Origin: an uncultured Aquimarina sp.
GTDB taxonomy: Bacteria; Bacteroidota; Bacteroidia; Flavobacteriales; Flavobacteriaceae
Assembly (NCBI GenBank): GCA_947500545.1
Contig: CANMSO010000011.1
Location: 62,001 to 126,000 of the forward strand
Reading direction: 5' to 3'
DNA: 64,000 nucleotides
Made by a program: the position numbers and the translations under genes. This document shows, piece by piece, positions 10,201 to 19,212 of the stretch; within the stretch, counting starts at the first letter, position 1; the number at the start of each line of letters is the position of its first letter. The notes under the pieces were generated by a model, which was given only the letters and a program-made list of their open reading frames with translations, ran no database searches and was not told the origin of the DNA.

Positions 10201-10269
10201 CGATAATTGGTATATACATACCAACCCAAATAATATCGCAAATACCCTAACAAGTCCTTTATTTTGCAT
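7243..10269 (-). CDS. secDF: protein translocase subunit SecDF (fused)
   Basis: A 1008-residue fusion of SecD and SecF, the proton-driven part of the Sec export machinery. One N-terminal helix (residues about 7-27) is followed by the GLDLRGGINVILQ motif, a long periplasmic P1 domain with an acidic insertion (about residues 265-320, rich in Glu, Asp, Ser and Val), five SecD helices containing IVLTIGMSVDANVLIFERIREEL, then the SecF half starting near GLDYGVDFVGGRTYTVRF and containing IGYSLNDTVVVFDRIRE. Fused SecDF is usual in Bacteroidota. The gene is preceded by a 232-bp leader and a 221-residue hypothetical protein on the same strand. Confidence 0.97.
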   Translation of the reverse strand: MQNKGLVRVFAILFGLVCIYQLSYTYMTYTKEKEAEVYAQQKYAEDVENYSKLRETAERTYLDSIGKEEIFAGITYNDAKNKELNKGLDLRGGINVILQISVKDILKGLSNNSKDPSFNNALLATDELQKNSQNTYIEDFFTEFEKIPDAKLASPDIFANKNLSDDIIYDMTNEQVEPVLKRKISESVESAYEVLRKRIDKFGVTQPNIQRIGESGRILVELPGARDIQRVQDLVTSTAQLEFWDVYKSEEVFPFLFSANNLLKEQVSSVEKAKTEVEEKSEVVTDSTQVDSIKSDADTAIDDLLEDAEDSTKVEAQVNPLFDLVAIQGGQGGPVVVTVERKNADQFMAYLNDPKVRALLPLEQRYMKFAWGKPAKDSELLDLYAIKGNRDNLPELSGGVITDARQEFNQVGKVTVTMQMDGKGAKKWEEMTGRAFSQRSQIAVVLDNVVYSAPGVTTGAISGGRSEITGDFSIEEGQDLANVLRAGKLPASADIIQSEIVGPSLGQEAIDSGVMSFAIALVLILIWMVFYYGKAGIFADVALVVNILFIFGVLAGLKAVLTLPGIAGIVLTIGMSVDANVLIFERIREELAKGKSQADAIKDGFSNALSSILDANITTGLTGLILLVIGTGPIKGFATTLLIGILTSLFTAIFVTRLFIDGYGKNGKELAFSTGATKNLFKNVNIDFLKKRKIAYGISLVIILAGAGSLVTQGLDYGVDFVGGRTYTVRFAKDVVPTTVQKDLVAVFESAQAKTLGANNQLKITTKYKVEETGKEIDELISNKLFTALKPYLTDGLTYDEFANGDDDKQEGIMRSMKVGPTIADDIKQAAFWSVLASLIVVFLYILLRFRRWQFSLGAVIAVFHDVLIVLGIFSLTYKFMPFNMEIDQAFIAAILTVIGYSLNDTVVVFDRIREFFKEHTTWPLAKNVNGALNSTLSRTLNTSLTTLLVLIAIFIFAAPLRGFMFSLIIGVLVGTYSSLFIATPVMHDTLSKVGLKTKEKETEEKKK

Positions 10270-10501
10270 TATTTATTTATTTTGGTCAAACCTTTTAAAA
10301 TGACTGCTTATACAATTCACTCTTGATTTGACGATTATTTTTAATTATTTAATACTTATGTAATTAAGCGCTATCGTAGTACTGACATAAGCGCTACTTA
10401 AAAGTTAAAATGGCTTTCAAGAGGCTGTGAATCACTCTTCTTTTTTAACCTTTAAAAATGTAATTAGTCTTTAGGAATTTCTTAAAAGCTTTAAATTCCC
10501 A

Positions 10502-11122
10502 TTAGGAGACAGGTCCAGCTCTTACTTCTGGAATCTTATATGAAGTATTATCTATTGCTATCGCAATATTTGAATTTACTTTTTGAGCTACTTTTTCAAG
10601 CCTATCTATACCATTGATATTAATCCCAGCAACGAAGCTATATAAATTCGTACCGGAATACCAATCTTGTTCTTGGTTTACTTCTAAAACAGATATTCCA
10701 TTAAAGTCAGAGCCTAAATCTGTACCTTTTTGGATTTCATAAACATCAAGATTATAATCTTTTGAATTTTTATTTAAAGGAAATTGATCGCTATCTTCAT
10801 TTTGGTCATAAGAAGTATGATCAAGAGCTACATTTTGTTCTTCAGAAAGTATTTTTTTTATACTCTCTACATTTGCATCACTATAATAAGCAATTTTAAG
10901 CTTGCCGTTTTTTAACCCTTTTGATATTCTTGTATGTTCAACCCCTATCGATTCCAATTGTTTCTTCACAATTGTTATCGCATTTTGAGCTTCTAAAGAG
11001 GTAATCTCAATATCAACAAACTCTAATACAATTTCCTGATTAGGTACAACAGTTTGTTGTTGAACAACAACAAGAAGCGCAAGTGCAGTGATTAAAATCC
11101 TGAAGTACCATTTTTTCTTCAT
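10502..11122 (-). CDS. uncharacterised membrane-anchored protein upstream of secDF
   Basis: About 206 residues from the preferred ATG at 11122 (an upstream in-frame ATG at 11167 is possible). The chosen start follows a perfect -7 element, TATATTTG (plus-strand CAAATATA at 11127-11134), by 4 nt and begins KKKWYFRILITALALLVVV, a typical signal anchor. The rest is exported. Residues about 32-85 (VLEFVDIEITSLEAQNAITI followed by VKKQLESIGVEHTR) have a beta-alpha-beta look with an AEQ..L..RI..LGV-like helix, reminiscent of the repeat in SecD P1 domains. No family is assigned. Being next to and codirectional with secDF, it may assist export; this is inference. Confidence 0.75.
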   Translation of the reverse strand: MKKKWYFRILITALALLVVVQQQTVVPNQEIVLEFVDIEITSLEAQNAITIVKKQLESIGVEHTRISKGLKNGKLKIAYYSDANVESIKKILSEEQNVALDHTSYDQNEDSDQFPLNKNSKDYNLDVYEIQKGTDLGSDFNGISVLEVNQEQDWYSGTNLYSFVAGININGIDRLEKVAQKVNSNIAIAIDNTSYKIPEVRAGPVS

Positions 11123-11250
11123 GCCGCAAATATAAAAAAATAAGAATTGCATTTCTAAAGTCTTCAAACAAATATCTATCTAAATCTCTTGAACACCAAA
11201 AACTACCTAAAAAAGAACAACTTATACATTTTCAATAAAGCATGCTTTAA

Positions 11251-11284
11251 ATAATAAAAGCTGCAAAAAAGCAGCTTTTATTAT
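11251..11284 (-). terminator. terminator after mdh
   Basis: ATAATAAAAGCTGC and GCAGCTTTTATTAT form a perfect 14-bp stem with an A6 loop, 26 bp beyond the mdh stop. Confidence 0.8.
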
Positions 11285-11309
11285 AAATATCATTCAGATT
11301 AGAAATCTA

Positions 11310-12236
11310 CTATAGCTCTAATAATCCATTGGTTTTTTTAACACCTTCAGCACTTTCTGCAAGTTTTGCTTTCTCTGCATCGCTAAGTTCAATTTCTACG
11401 ATCTTCTCAATACCGTTTTTACCTAATACAACAGGTGCCCCAATACATAGATCATTTAATCCGTACTCACCTTCTAACAAAATAGAACAAGGGAATATCT
11501 TCTTCTGGTCACACGCAATAGCCTGAACCAATCCAGAAACTGCTGCTCCTGGAGCATACCAAGCAGATGTTCCTAATAATTTCGTGAGTGTCGCTCCTCC
11601 TACTTTGGTATCGGCTGCCACTTGCTCTAATCTATCTTTAGAAATAAACTCTGAAACCGGCACACTATTTCTTGTTGCTAATCTGGTTAAAGGTACCATA
11701 CCTTTATCACTATGACCACCAATTACCATTCCGTCTACATCAGAAATAGGAGCTCCTAAAGCTTCTGCCAATCTATACTTAAAACGTGCACTATCCAAAG
11801 CACCACCCATACCGATAATTCTATTTTTTGGAAGATCAGTAGTTTTATGCACCAAATATGTCATCGTATCCATAGGATTACTCACAACAATAATAATCGC
11901 ATTTGGAGAATGTTTTATCAAACTAGAAGATACAGTTTTTACAATTCCAGCATTAATACCAATAAGCTCTTCACGAGTCATCCCTGGTTTACGAGGAATT
12001 CCTGAAGTAATTACAGCAATATCACTTCCTGCAGTTTTAGAATAATCTCCTGTAGTACCTGTTATCTTGGTATCAAATCCGTTTAAAGATGCAGTTTGCA
12101 TAAGATCCATTGCTTTACCTTCTGCATATCCCTCTTTGATATCTAACAATACAACTTCTGAAGCAAAATCCTTTATTGCTATGTATTCTGCGCAGCTAGC
12201 ACCTACTGCTCCAGCTCCTACTACTGTAACTTTCAT
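11310..12236 (-). CDS. mdh: malate dehydrogenase
   Basis: A 308-residue NAD-dependent malate dehydrogenase of the LDH-like type; interconverts malate and oxaloacetate in the TCA cycle. The start at 12236 (KVTVVGAGAVGASCAEY) puts the GxGxxG loop at residues 7-12; the longer frame to 12287 would add 17 non-conserved residues. Other motifs: VLLDIKEGYAEGKAMDL, ITSGIPRKPGMTREEL, VSNPMDTMTYL, the substrate-binding RIIGMGGALDSARFKY and the catalytic-histidine segment MVIGGHSDKGMVPL. Flanked by its own terminator. Confidence 0.96.
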   Translation of the reverse strand: MKVTVVGAGAVGASCAEYIAIKDFASEVVLLDIKEGYAEGKAMDLMQTASLNGFDTKITGTTGDYSKTAGSDIAVITSGIPRKPGMTREELIGINAGIVKTVSSSLIKHSPNAIIIVVSNPMDTMTYLVHKTTDLPKNRIIGMGGALDSARFKYRLAEALGAPISDVDGMVIGGHSDKGMVPLTRLATRNSVPVSEFISKDRLEQVAADTKVGGATLTKLLGTSAWYAPGAAVSGLVQAIACDQKKIFPCSILLEGEYGLNDLCIGAPVVLGKNGIEKIVEIELSDAEKAKLAESAEGVKKTNGLLEL

Positions 12237-12323
12237 GGTATATTTTTTTTGAATGTAATTAAACTTGTTTGTCCCGCGAAAATACAAATTCTTTCACGAA
12301 TTAATTAACAAATAGAATGTTAA

Positions 12324-13310
12324 TTACCAGCCAAATCTAAGTGCAAGAGAAAGGTTACTATAGTTCTGCAATGTATAGTCCAAATTCGCATTAAATACTC
12401 CAAAGTTAACTCTGGCACCCATAGTTGCCTTAACACCATTTGTTTTATTTTTCACACTAATTGGATCAACTACCGTTAGTGATGCTGATGGGCCATTTTG
12501 AATCTGATAAGTACCTAACAAATCTGCATCACTAGCACCAAAATAATACCCTAACCCCCCGTAAAAATTTAAAACTGGAAACTTTGTTGATACAATACTG
12601 GTAATTAACCATGAATTTGTATTTAACTCGACTTTTTGATCAGCCCCTACCACACCACTATTTGCATTAATATCATAGAAACCTTTTACATTAGTATACC
12701 CTAATAAACCAGAAAGTCTAACTGGCCATCTTTTTAAAGGAAAAATCCAATCGGTTAATTCATGTTGAAAAGCAACACCATATAACTGTATTTCTGCATC
12801 TTCAACAGCTTTAATTCTTGGTAGAAACCGAACTTTTATCTCTGTACTTTTTATTAAACCCATTGATCCTTGAAGAAACCCACCAGGTAACGAATTGATT
12901 TCAGAACTACCAATACCATCTGGTAAAACAACTTCTAAACCGCCAACGACAACAGAAACATTTTGGCTATTTACACCAAGAGCATTAGCAACTACACGTT
13001 GTGCTCCACCTCCCACAAAAGTAAGATCCGTGTATTCAATAGCATTCAAAACAAAAGATTGTTTATCCTCACGTACAAAAGAGAGGTTTCCTACAAACCC
13101 CAATTCAAAATGCCATAGCTTTTTGGTTTTTGCATTATTATACCAACCATTAGACATATTGTTTACAAGAGATTCTCCGGCTGGAGCAAAATAATCCTCA
13201 CTAAATCTTTGCGCATTCTCAATTCCTATTTCAAGAATTTGATCAATATCTGTTTGAGAGAAGGTCACATGACCTAGAAGAAATGCCAGCAACAATGTAA
13301 TTTTTTTCAT
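12324..13310 (-). CDS. exported beta-rich protein, probably outer membrane (DUF6588-like)
   Basis: A 328-residue protein with a cleavable signal peptide (KKITLLLAFLLGHVTFSQ). The mature part is Gly- and aromatic-rich with alternating polarity and ends in SLALRFGW, an aromatic-terminated strand typical of outer-membrane beta barrels. The layout (short helical N-terminus ending in YFAPAGESLVNNMSNGWYN, then barrel-like strands) recalls the DUF6588 family of Bacteroidota; that assignment is from memory of the family and not verified. No catalytic motif. Codirectional with gyrB but separated from it by the gyrB terminator. Confidence 0.7.
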   Translation of the reverse strand: MKKITLLLAFLLGHVTFSQTDIDQILEIGIENAQRFSEDYFAPAGESLVNNMSNGWYNNAKTKKLWHFELGFVGNLSFVREDKQSFVLNAIEYTDLTFVGGGAQRVVANALGVNSQNVSVVVGGLEVVLPDGIGSSEINSLPGGFLQGSMGLIKSTEIKVRFLPRIKAVEDAEIQLYGVAFQHELTDWIFPLKRWPVRLSGLLGYTNVKGFYDINANSGVVGADQKVELNTNSWLITSIVSTKFPVLNFYGGLGYYFGASDADLLGTYQIQNGPSASLTVVDPISVKNKTNGVKATMGARVNFGVFNANLDYTLQNYSNLSLALRFGW

Positions 13311-13340
13311 TCGATTTGGGTTTATAGGCTATGCAATATA

Positions 13341-13372
13341 AAAAAAATCCGTTATACCTAGGTATAACGGAT
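13341..13372 (-). terminator. terminator after gyrB
   Basis: Read on the minus strand, ATCCGTTATACC and GGTATAACGGAT form a perfect 12-bp stem with a 2-base loop and end in a T7 run, 33 bp after the gyrB stop. Confidence 0.88.
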
Positions 13373-13404
13373 CTCATATATAGTTAGTATCTTATAATTC
13401 TAGC

Positions 13405-15345
13405 TTAAGCATCAATATTAGCATAAACAGCATTCTTTTCTATAAATTCTCTACGAGGCGGCACCTCATCACCCATAAGCATAGAGAAGATTCTATCTGC
13501 TTCTGTAAGGTTATCTATTGTAACCTGACGCATAGTTCTGAATTCCGGATTCATAGTAGTATCCCATAATTGCTCTGCATTCATCTCTCCAAGACCTTTA
13601 TATCGTTGTATTTTAGAATTTTCTCCAAATTCTTGAACAATCAAATCTCGTTGGTCATCGTTCCACGCATATTGTTTTTTCGCTCCTTTTTTCACCAAAT
13701 ATAATGGTGGTGCTGCAATATAAATATGCCCCGCCTCTATCAACTCTTTCATATAACGGAAAAAGAAAGTCAAAATCAATGTAGAAATATGACTACCATC
13801 AACATCAGCATCACACATAATTACTACTTTATGATATCTTAATTTTGAAAGATTTAATGCCTTACTATCCTCTTCTGTTCCTATAGTAACACCTAATGCG
13901 GTAAAGATATTTTTGATTTCTTCATTTTCAAAAACTTTGTGATGCATGGCTTTTTCTACATTCAGGATTTTTCCACGAAGTGGAAGAATCGCTTGAAACA
14001 TACGATCACGACCTTGTTTTGCAGTTCCACCCGCCGAATCTCCCTCGACAAGAAATACTTCACATAATGCAGGATCTTGTTCTGAACAATCTGACAACTT
14101 ACCTGGCAAACCACCAATACTCATTACTGATTTACGCTGTACCATCTCACGTGCTTTTTTAGCAGCATGACGAGCTTGCGCGGCAAGAATCACCTTTTGA
14201 ACAATGATTTTTGCATCATTAGGGTTTTCTTCAAGGTAATTTTCTAACATTTCAGAAACCGCCTGTGACACAGCAGAAGTAACTTCCCTGTTTCCTAACT
14301 TGGTTTTTGTTTGCCCTTCAAATTGTGGTTCCTGAACTTTTACCGATACAATTGCGGTTAACCCCTCACGGAAATCATCTCCAGCAATTTCAAATTTCAA
14401 TTTATCTAATAAACCAGAAGCATCTGCATATTTTTTAAGGGTAGAAGTAAGACCTCTCCTAAAACCTGAAAGATGCGTACCTCCTTCATGTGTATTAATG
14501 TTATTTACATAAGAATGTAAATTTTCTGCATACGAATCATTATAAATCATAGCGACTTCTACAGGGATATCATTTTTCTCCCCTTCCATAGAAATTACAT
14601 CAGTAATAATAGAACTACGACTAGCATCAAGAAATCTTACAAATTCTTTCAATCCCTCTTCAGAATGAAAAATTTCTGAAACATCGTTACCTTCCTCGTC
14701 CTGATCTCTCTTATCCGTGAGCGTAATTGTTATCCCTTTATTAAGATATGCCAATTCTCGCATACGACTTGCCAAAGTATCATAATTGTACTCTAGAGTT
14801 TGCTGAAAAATTGTTGGATCTGGTCTAAAAGTAACTACAGTACCATTAAAATCCGTTTCCCCAGTAGACTTAACAGGATATAAAGGTTTTCCTTTCTCAT
14901 ATTCTTGCTCCCATACTTTTCCATCTTTATGAACAATAGCATGCAAATGGTCAGACAAAGCATTAACACAAGAAACCCCTACTCCATGCAGACCTCCTGA
15001 AACTTTATAAGAATCTTTATCAAACTTACCTCCTGCCCCAATCTTGGTCATTACAACCTCTAATGCAGAAACGCCTTCTTTTTTATGAATCCCAACGGGA
15101 ATACCACGACCATTATCTCTTGTAGTAATAGAATTATCTTCATTTATGGTCACTTGTATAGAATCACAGTATCCAGCTAATGCTTCATCAATTGAATTAT
15201 CAACTACTTCATACACTAAATGGTGTAATCCTCGAGACCCTACATCACCTATATACATCGATGGACGCATACGTACATGTTCCATTCCTTCGAGTGCCTG
15301 AATACTATCCGCTGAGTAATCCTTCTTCTTAGCTTCTTCGCTCAT
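13405..15345 (-). CDS. gyrB: DNA gyrase subunit B
   Basis: A 646-residue ATPase subunit of DNA gyrase, which introduces negative supercoils together with GyrA. The GHKL ATPase has Glu46 and Asn50 in EVVDNSIDEA, DNGRGIP at 77-83 and GGLHGVG at 117-123. The transducer domain follows, then the Toprim domain with EGDSAGG at 434-440 and DADVDGSH further on, ending with the QRYKGLGEMN segment. The length suits the short GyrB form without the enterobacterial insertion. Has its own terminator downstream. Confidence 0.98.
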   Translation of the reverse strand: MSEEAKKKDYSADSIQALEGMEHVRMRPSMYIGDVGSRGLHHLVYEVVDNSIDEALAGYCDSIQVTINEDNSITTRDNGRGIPVGIHKKEGVSALEVVMTKIGAGGKFDKDSYKVSGGLHGVGVSCVNALSDHLHAIVHKDGKVWEQEYEKGKPLYPVKSTGETDFNGTVVTFRPDPTIFQQTLEYNYDTLASRMRELAYLNKGITITLTDKRDQDEEGNDVSEIFHSEEGLKEFVRFLDASRSSIITDVISMEGEKNDIPVEVAMIYNDSYAENLHSYVNNINTHEGGTHLSGFRRGLTSTLKKYADASGLLDKLKFEIAGDDFREGLTAIVSVKVQEPQFEGQTKTKLGNREVTSAVSQAVSEMLENYLEENPNDAKIIVQKVILAAQARHAAKKAREMVQRKSVMSIGGLPGKLSDCSEQDPALCEVFLVEGDSAGGTAKQGRDRMFQAILPLRGKILNVEKAMHHKVFENEEIKNIFTALGVTIGTEEDSKALNLSKLRYHKVVIMCDADVDGSHISTLILTFFFRYMKELIEAGHIYIAAPPLYLVKKGAKKQYAWNDDQRDLIVQEFGENSKIQRYKGLGEMNAEQLWDTTMNPEFRTMRQVTIDNLTEADRIFSMLMGDEVPPRREFIEKNAVYANIDA

Positions 15346-15953
15346 AAAATCCCTTAATTAATTATTTTATTTTTTTGACAACAAACAAAGATAAAAAAAC
15401 AGTAAAAGGATGAAAGGATTTTATCAAGGATCATTTAAAGAGTTATCAACAATTAGTTAAGATTAGTACCAGAAAAATAAAAAATGCTCTTAAAACCGAT
15501 AAAAATAGCCTTAAATGGATTTTATAATAATTTTATAATTTTATTAATACTATTGAACTTTCTTTTTAAATCTTTACAAATGAGATTTTTGACTACAAAA
15601 AAACACTACCAATATAACCTATATATTTCCAGGTCAAAATTGGAAACTACTTTTTATTATTATTTAGTTTTTTACCACTCTTTTACAAATTTATCACCCA
15701 CATCTACTCTTTAACCCATATCACAATAGTATATACATATTAGATCTTTTTAAGATGAATTTCATAAATAATTTTTTCGCAAATCATATGCTGAAAAACG
15801 CTTACTAACTGGTCCCTTACGAATACTCATGACTTAACAAATCCTTAACTCTATTTACAAAAATTTTAACTCATTGACTTATAATACCATACCCCCAACA
15901 CTGTTATCCCAACTGAATAATATAAATCACAAACTCAATTTTAATTTAAAAAA
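15346..15953. other. 608-bp AT-rich intergenic region
   Basis: Lies between the divergent gyrB and astacin genes, so it must hold both promoters. It contains long A and T runs and a 76-codon open frame (15484-15714) with no coding character. No repeat, hairpin with T tract or RNA gene was recognised. Confidence 0.6.
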
Positions 15954-17102
15954 ATGAAAACAAAAAAAATTATTAATCTAGTAAAACTGACAGCATTAAG
16001 TTTGGGGCTTTTTGTAACTTCATGTACCACAGAAGATTTTGAAAAAGCACCTGATACTAATGGAGTTGAACTCGTAGAAAAATACTTTTTAGGAGATCTT
16101 ATACAAGTAGAAGATATAGGCAATGGAACACTTAAATGGGGTGACATATTATTTGATGAGGCTCAATTATCAGACGAAAAAATCGAATTTGATGCATTTC
16201 CTGAACCAAACCAAGGTATAGATGCAAAATTGGGACTTGCTTCAAGAGTACGAAAATGGAGCAACAACACCATTGTATATGTTTTGGATAATAGCTTATC
16301 CAGCAGACAACGTGACGTTACTTTTAGTTCAATGAATGAGTGGATTAACAAAACTAATGTACGTTTTAAAGAAAGAACTAACGAAAGTTCTTATGTAACC
16401 ATTCGTAATAGTGGCCGAAATTGTAATTGTGCCTCTGCTAGTTTGGGAGATCAAGGTTCACGAGGTACAATTAATATGGGAGTTAGAACTGGAGTTGGAG
16501 TAATGACTCATGAAATAGGACATACTCTAGGCTACTTACACGAACAAAACCGAAGTGACAGAGATCAATTTGTAAATATTTTTCCAGAAAATATTCAAGA
16601 TGGTGCAATTAGTCAATTTAGAGTAGATAACAATTCAGTAAATCCAGGAAGATTTGACGTAGAATCTATTATGATTTACAGCAGTTTTACGTTTAGTAAA
16701 AATGGTCAGCCCGTAATGTTAGAAAAAGATGGTAGCCGTATTCCTTTTAGAAGTACATTATCCGCTGGCGACATTGCAGGAACTAATCAACTATACCCAG
16801 GAGGAACAACTGGTGGCGGTGATACTTGTGAAGGTGTTGACGAATGGGTATCTGGAAGACAATATAACGTTGGAGACAGAGTAACATACCAAGGATCCTT
16901 ATATGAGAGAGATTTCTCTAGTTGGAATCGTATTGCAGAGTGTGATACTACCACACCTACACCTACAGATATCTGTGACGGCGTATCAGCATACAGCAGA
17001 AACAGAAATTACTCTCCTGGAGATAAAGTAACTTACGCAGGATACTTATTTGAATTACAAAGTAACTTCAGATGGTCCAATAAAGGTAGATGTGGAAACT
17101 AA
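15954..17102 (+). CDS. astacin-type (M12A) zinc metalloprotease lipoprotein with two C-terminal binding modules
   Basis: A 382-residue secreted endopeptidase. The N-terminus ends in LGLFVTSC, a lipobox, followed by a propeptide-like segment. The catalytic domain carries HEIGHTLGYLHEQNRSDRD with zinc ligands His186, His190 and His196, and the Met-turn as SIMIYSSFTF (the Tyr is kept, the usual His after Met is Ile). After a Gly/Thr linker come two 40-residue copies of a small aromatic module, CEGVDEWVSGRQYNVGDRVT and CDGVSAYSRNRNYSPGDKVT, resembling CBM5/12 or ChtBD3 chitin-binding modules. Probably digests external protein attached to polysaccharide; substrate unknown. Closest known type: flavastacin-like enzymes. 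Confidence 0.9.
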   Translation: MKTKKIINLVKLTALSLGLFVTSCTTEDFEKAPDTNGVELVEKYFLGDLIQVEDIGNGTLKWGDILFDEAQLSDEKIEFDAFPEPNQGIDAKLGLASRVRKWSNNTIVYVLDNSLSSRQRDVTFSSMNEWINKTNVRFKERTNESSYVTIRNSGRNCNCASASLGDQGSRGTINMGVRTGVGVMTHEIGHTLGYLHEQNRSDRDQFVNIFPENIQDGAISQFRVDNNSVNPGRFDVESIMIYSSFTFSKNGQPVMLEKDGSRIPFRSTLSAGDIAGTNQLYPGGTTGGGDTCEGVDEWVSGRQYNVGDRVTYQGSLYERDFSSWNRIAECDTTTPTPTDICDGVSAYSRNRNYSPGDKVTYAGYLFELQSNFRWSNKGRCGN

Positions 17103-17150
17103 AAAAAGGTATCCAACCAATTTTTGGTTAAAACACAATCCGTCATAATT

Positions 17151-17185
17151 AAAAAAAGGCTATAGTTAACACTATAGCCTTTTTT
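17151..17185. terminator. bidirectional terminator after the astacin gene
   Basis: AAAAAAAGGCTATAGT and ACTATAGCCTTTTTT form a near-perfect stem around TAAC-type loop bases, flanked by A and T tracts. Confidence 0.88.
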
Positions 17186-17196
17186 CATACAAAACA

Positions 17197-17226
17197 AAAC
17201 CCTGAAAAATTTGTTTTCAGGGTTTT
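17197..17226 (-). terminator. terminator after asnB
   Basis: AAAACCCTGAAAA and TTTTCAGGGTTTT make a 13-bp stem with a 4-base loop; on the minus strand it ends in GTTTTG-type T-rich sequence, 64 bp beyond the asnB stop. Confidence 0.75.
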
Positions 17227-17289
17227 ACATCTCAATTAACTCAACTTTCAGCTATAAATAAACTGTTTTCTGTTTAAATTCTCGAAAAA

Positions 17290-18954
17290 TTAATAAGCCT
17301 CTTCATGAACATTGGCTACTGCTCTACCGCTAGGGTCATTCATGTTTTTAAAAGCTTCATCCCATTCTAAAGCAATTTTTGTACTACATGCCACTGATGG
17401 TTCTTGTGGCACACTCAAAGCTGCCGTATCACTTGGGAAATGACCTTCAAATATTGAACGATAATAGAATTCTTCCTTGTTTTGCGGGGTTTGTATCGGA
17501 AATCTAAAGTGTGCATTTGCCATTTGCTCATCAGAAACTTCTGTTTCAACTACATCCTTAAGAGTATCAATCCAACTATATCCAACTCCGTCTGAAAATT
17601 GTTCTTTTTGTCTCCAGACTACACTTTCTGGTAGGTATGACTCAAAAGCTTTACGAATCACCCATTTCTCCATTCTTTCACCATTAATCATTTTATCTTT
17701 AGGATTAATACGCATAGCAACATCCATAAATTCTTTGTCCAAAAACGGAACACGACCTTCAATTCCCCATGCAGCAAGAGATTTATTCGCTCGCAAGCAA
17801 TCATACATGTGTAATTTATCAAGCTTACGAACCGTTTCCTCATGAAATTCTTCTGCACTTGGTGCTTTATGGAAATATAGATATCCTCCAAAAATCTCAT
17901 CAGCTCCCTCACCAGACAATACCATTTTCACACCCATAGATTTAATAACCCTTGCCATCAAATACATTGGAGTTGAAGCTCTAATTGTTGTAATATCATA
18001 AGTTTCAAGGTTATAAATCACATCTTTTATTGCATCAAGTCCTTCTTGGATTGTAAACTTGATCTCGTGATGAACGGTCCCGATATGATCTGCTACTTTT
18101 TGTGCCGCAGCCAGGTCAGGAGAACCTTCTAATCCAACAGAAAAAGAATGTAACTGTGGCCACCAAGCATCTTTAGTATCACCAGATTCTACTCGTTTTT
18201 CTGAATATTTTTTAGCTATTGCCGATGTAACTGAAGAGTCTAAACCGCCTGATAACAGTACTCCATAAGGAACATCAGACATCAATTGTCTATGAACAGC
18301 AGCTTCTAAAGCATCCCTAAGTTCATCTATACTAGTTTGGTTTTCTTCTACAGCCTTAAAATCTGACCAATCTCTAACATACCATTTCTTTAATTCTCCA
18401 TCTTTACTAGATAAATAATGGCCCGGAGGAAATAGTTCGATCTTAGCGCAAACACCTTCAAGAGCCTTTAATTCTGACCCAACATAAAAAGTACCGTTTT
18501 GGTCCCAGCCCATATATAGTGGTATAATACCCATATGGTCTCTTGCTATTAAATATGTATCGTTTTCAGAATCATACAAAGCAAATGCAAAAATACCGCT
18601 TAGCTCATCTAAAAAATCAGTTCCTTTCTCTTTATACAAAGCCAAAATTACTTCGCAGTCAGAATTTGTTTGAAAAGTATACTTTCCTTCAAACTGTTTA
18701 CGAAGTTCACCATGATTATATATTTCACCGTTTGCTGCTAATATTATCCTCTTATCTTCACTAAATAGAGGTTGTTTTCCAGAAACCGGATCAACGATAG
18801 CTAATCTTTCATGAGCTAATATTGCTTTTTCGTCCGAGTATATACCACTCCAATCTGGGCCTCTATGACGAATTTTTTTTGACATTTCTAATAACTTAGG
18901 TCTCAACACCTCTGAGTCTTGCTTTAAATCAAAAGCACACACAATTCCACACAT
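17290..18954 (-). CDS. asnB: asparagine synthase B (glutamine-hydrolysing)
   Basis: A 554-residue two-domain enzyme making asparagine from aspartate, ATP and glutamine. The start at 18954 is fixed by the need for Cys2 as N-terminal nucleophile (MCGIVCAF); the open frame to 19089 adds 45 irrelevant codons. The glutaminase half contains KIRHRGPDWSG and LAANGEIYNH. The synthetase half carries the PP-loop YGVLLSGGLDSS and later EGADEIFGGY and GIEGRVPFLDKEF. Full length and intact. Own terminator downstream. Confidence 0.97.
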   Translation of the reverse strand: MCGIVCAFDLKQDSEVLRPKLLEMSKKIRHRGPDWSGIYSDEKAILAHERLAIVDPVSGKQPLFSEDKRIILAANGEIYNHGELRKQFEGKYTFQTNSDCEVILALYKEKGTDFLDELSGIFAFALYDSENDTYLIARDHMGIIPLYMGWDQNGTFYVGSELKALEGVCAKIELFPPGHYLSSKDGELKKWYVRDWSDFKAVEENQTSIDELRDALEAAVHRQLMSDVPYGVLLSGGLDSSVTSAIAKKYSEKRVESGDTKDAWWPQLHSFSVGLEGSPDLAAAQKVADHIGTVHHEIKFTIQEGLDAIKDVIYNLETYDITTIRASTPMYLMARVIKSMGVKMVLSGEGADEIFGGYLYFHKAPSAEEFHEETVRKLDKLHMYDCLRANKSLAAWGIEGRVPFLDKEFMDVAMRINPKDKMINGERMEKWVIRKAFESYLPESVVWRQKEQFSDGVGYSWIDTLKDVVETEVSDEQMANAHFRFPIQTPQNKEEFYYRSIFEGHFPSDTAALSVPQEPSVACSTKIALEWDEAFKNMNDPSGRAVANVHEEAY

Positions 18955-19212
18955 AGCATTCTTTTTAATAATTGAAAGTTCAAAGATTAGGTAATGATTA
19001 CAAAATAAAAACATAAACAGCAAAATAGGTTTCAAATTAAAACAAAAATCTATTATTAAATAACTAAAATGTAACTTAACCAAAAACAATTAGTGATATA
19101 CAGTATCAAATCATTACTCGAAACATTTAACAGAATTTATAGACTGGATTAACATTTAGCTTGTAAGTTCACTTTTATCTTTACGTCAGTTATAGAAATT
19201 AAAATCACTATT

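Noticed and set aside
15484..15714. 76-codon open frame in the gyrB-astacin gap
   Set aside because: Very AT-rich, dominated by Phe, Leu, Tyr and Asn, with no signal, domain or convincing start context; looks like chance in a low-GC spacer.
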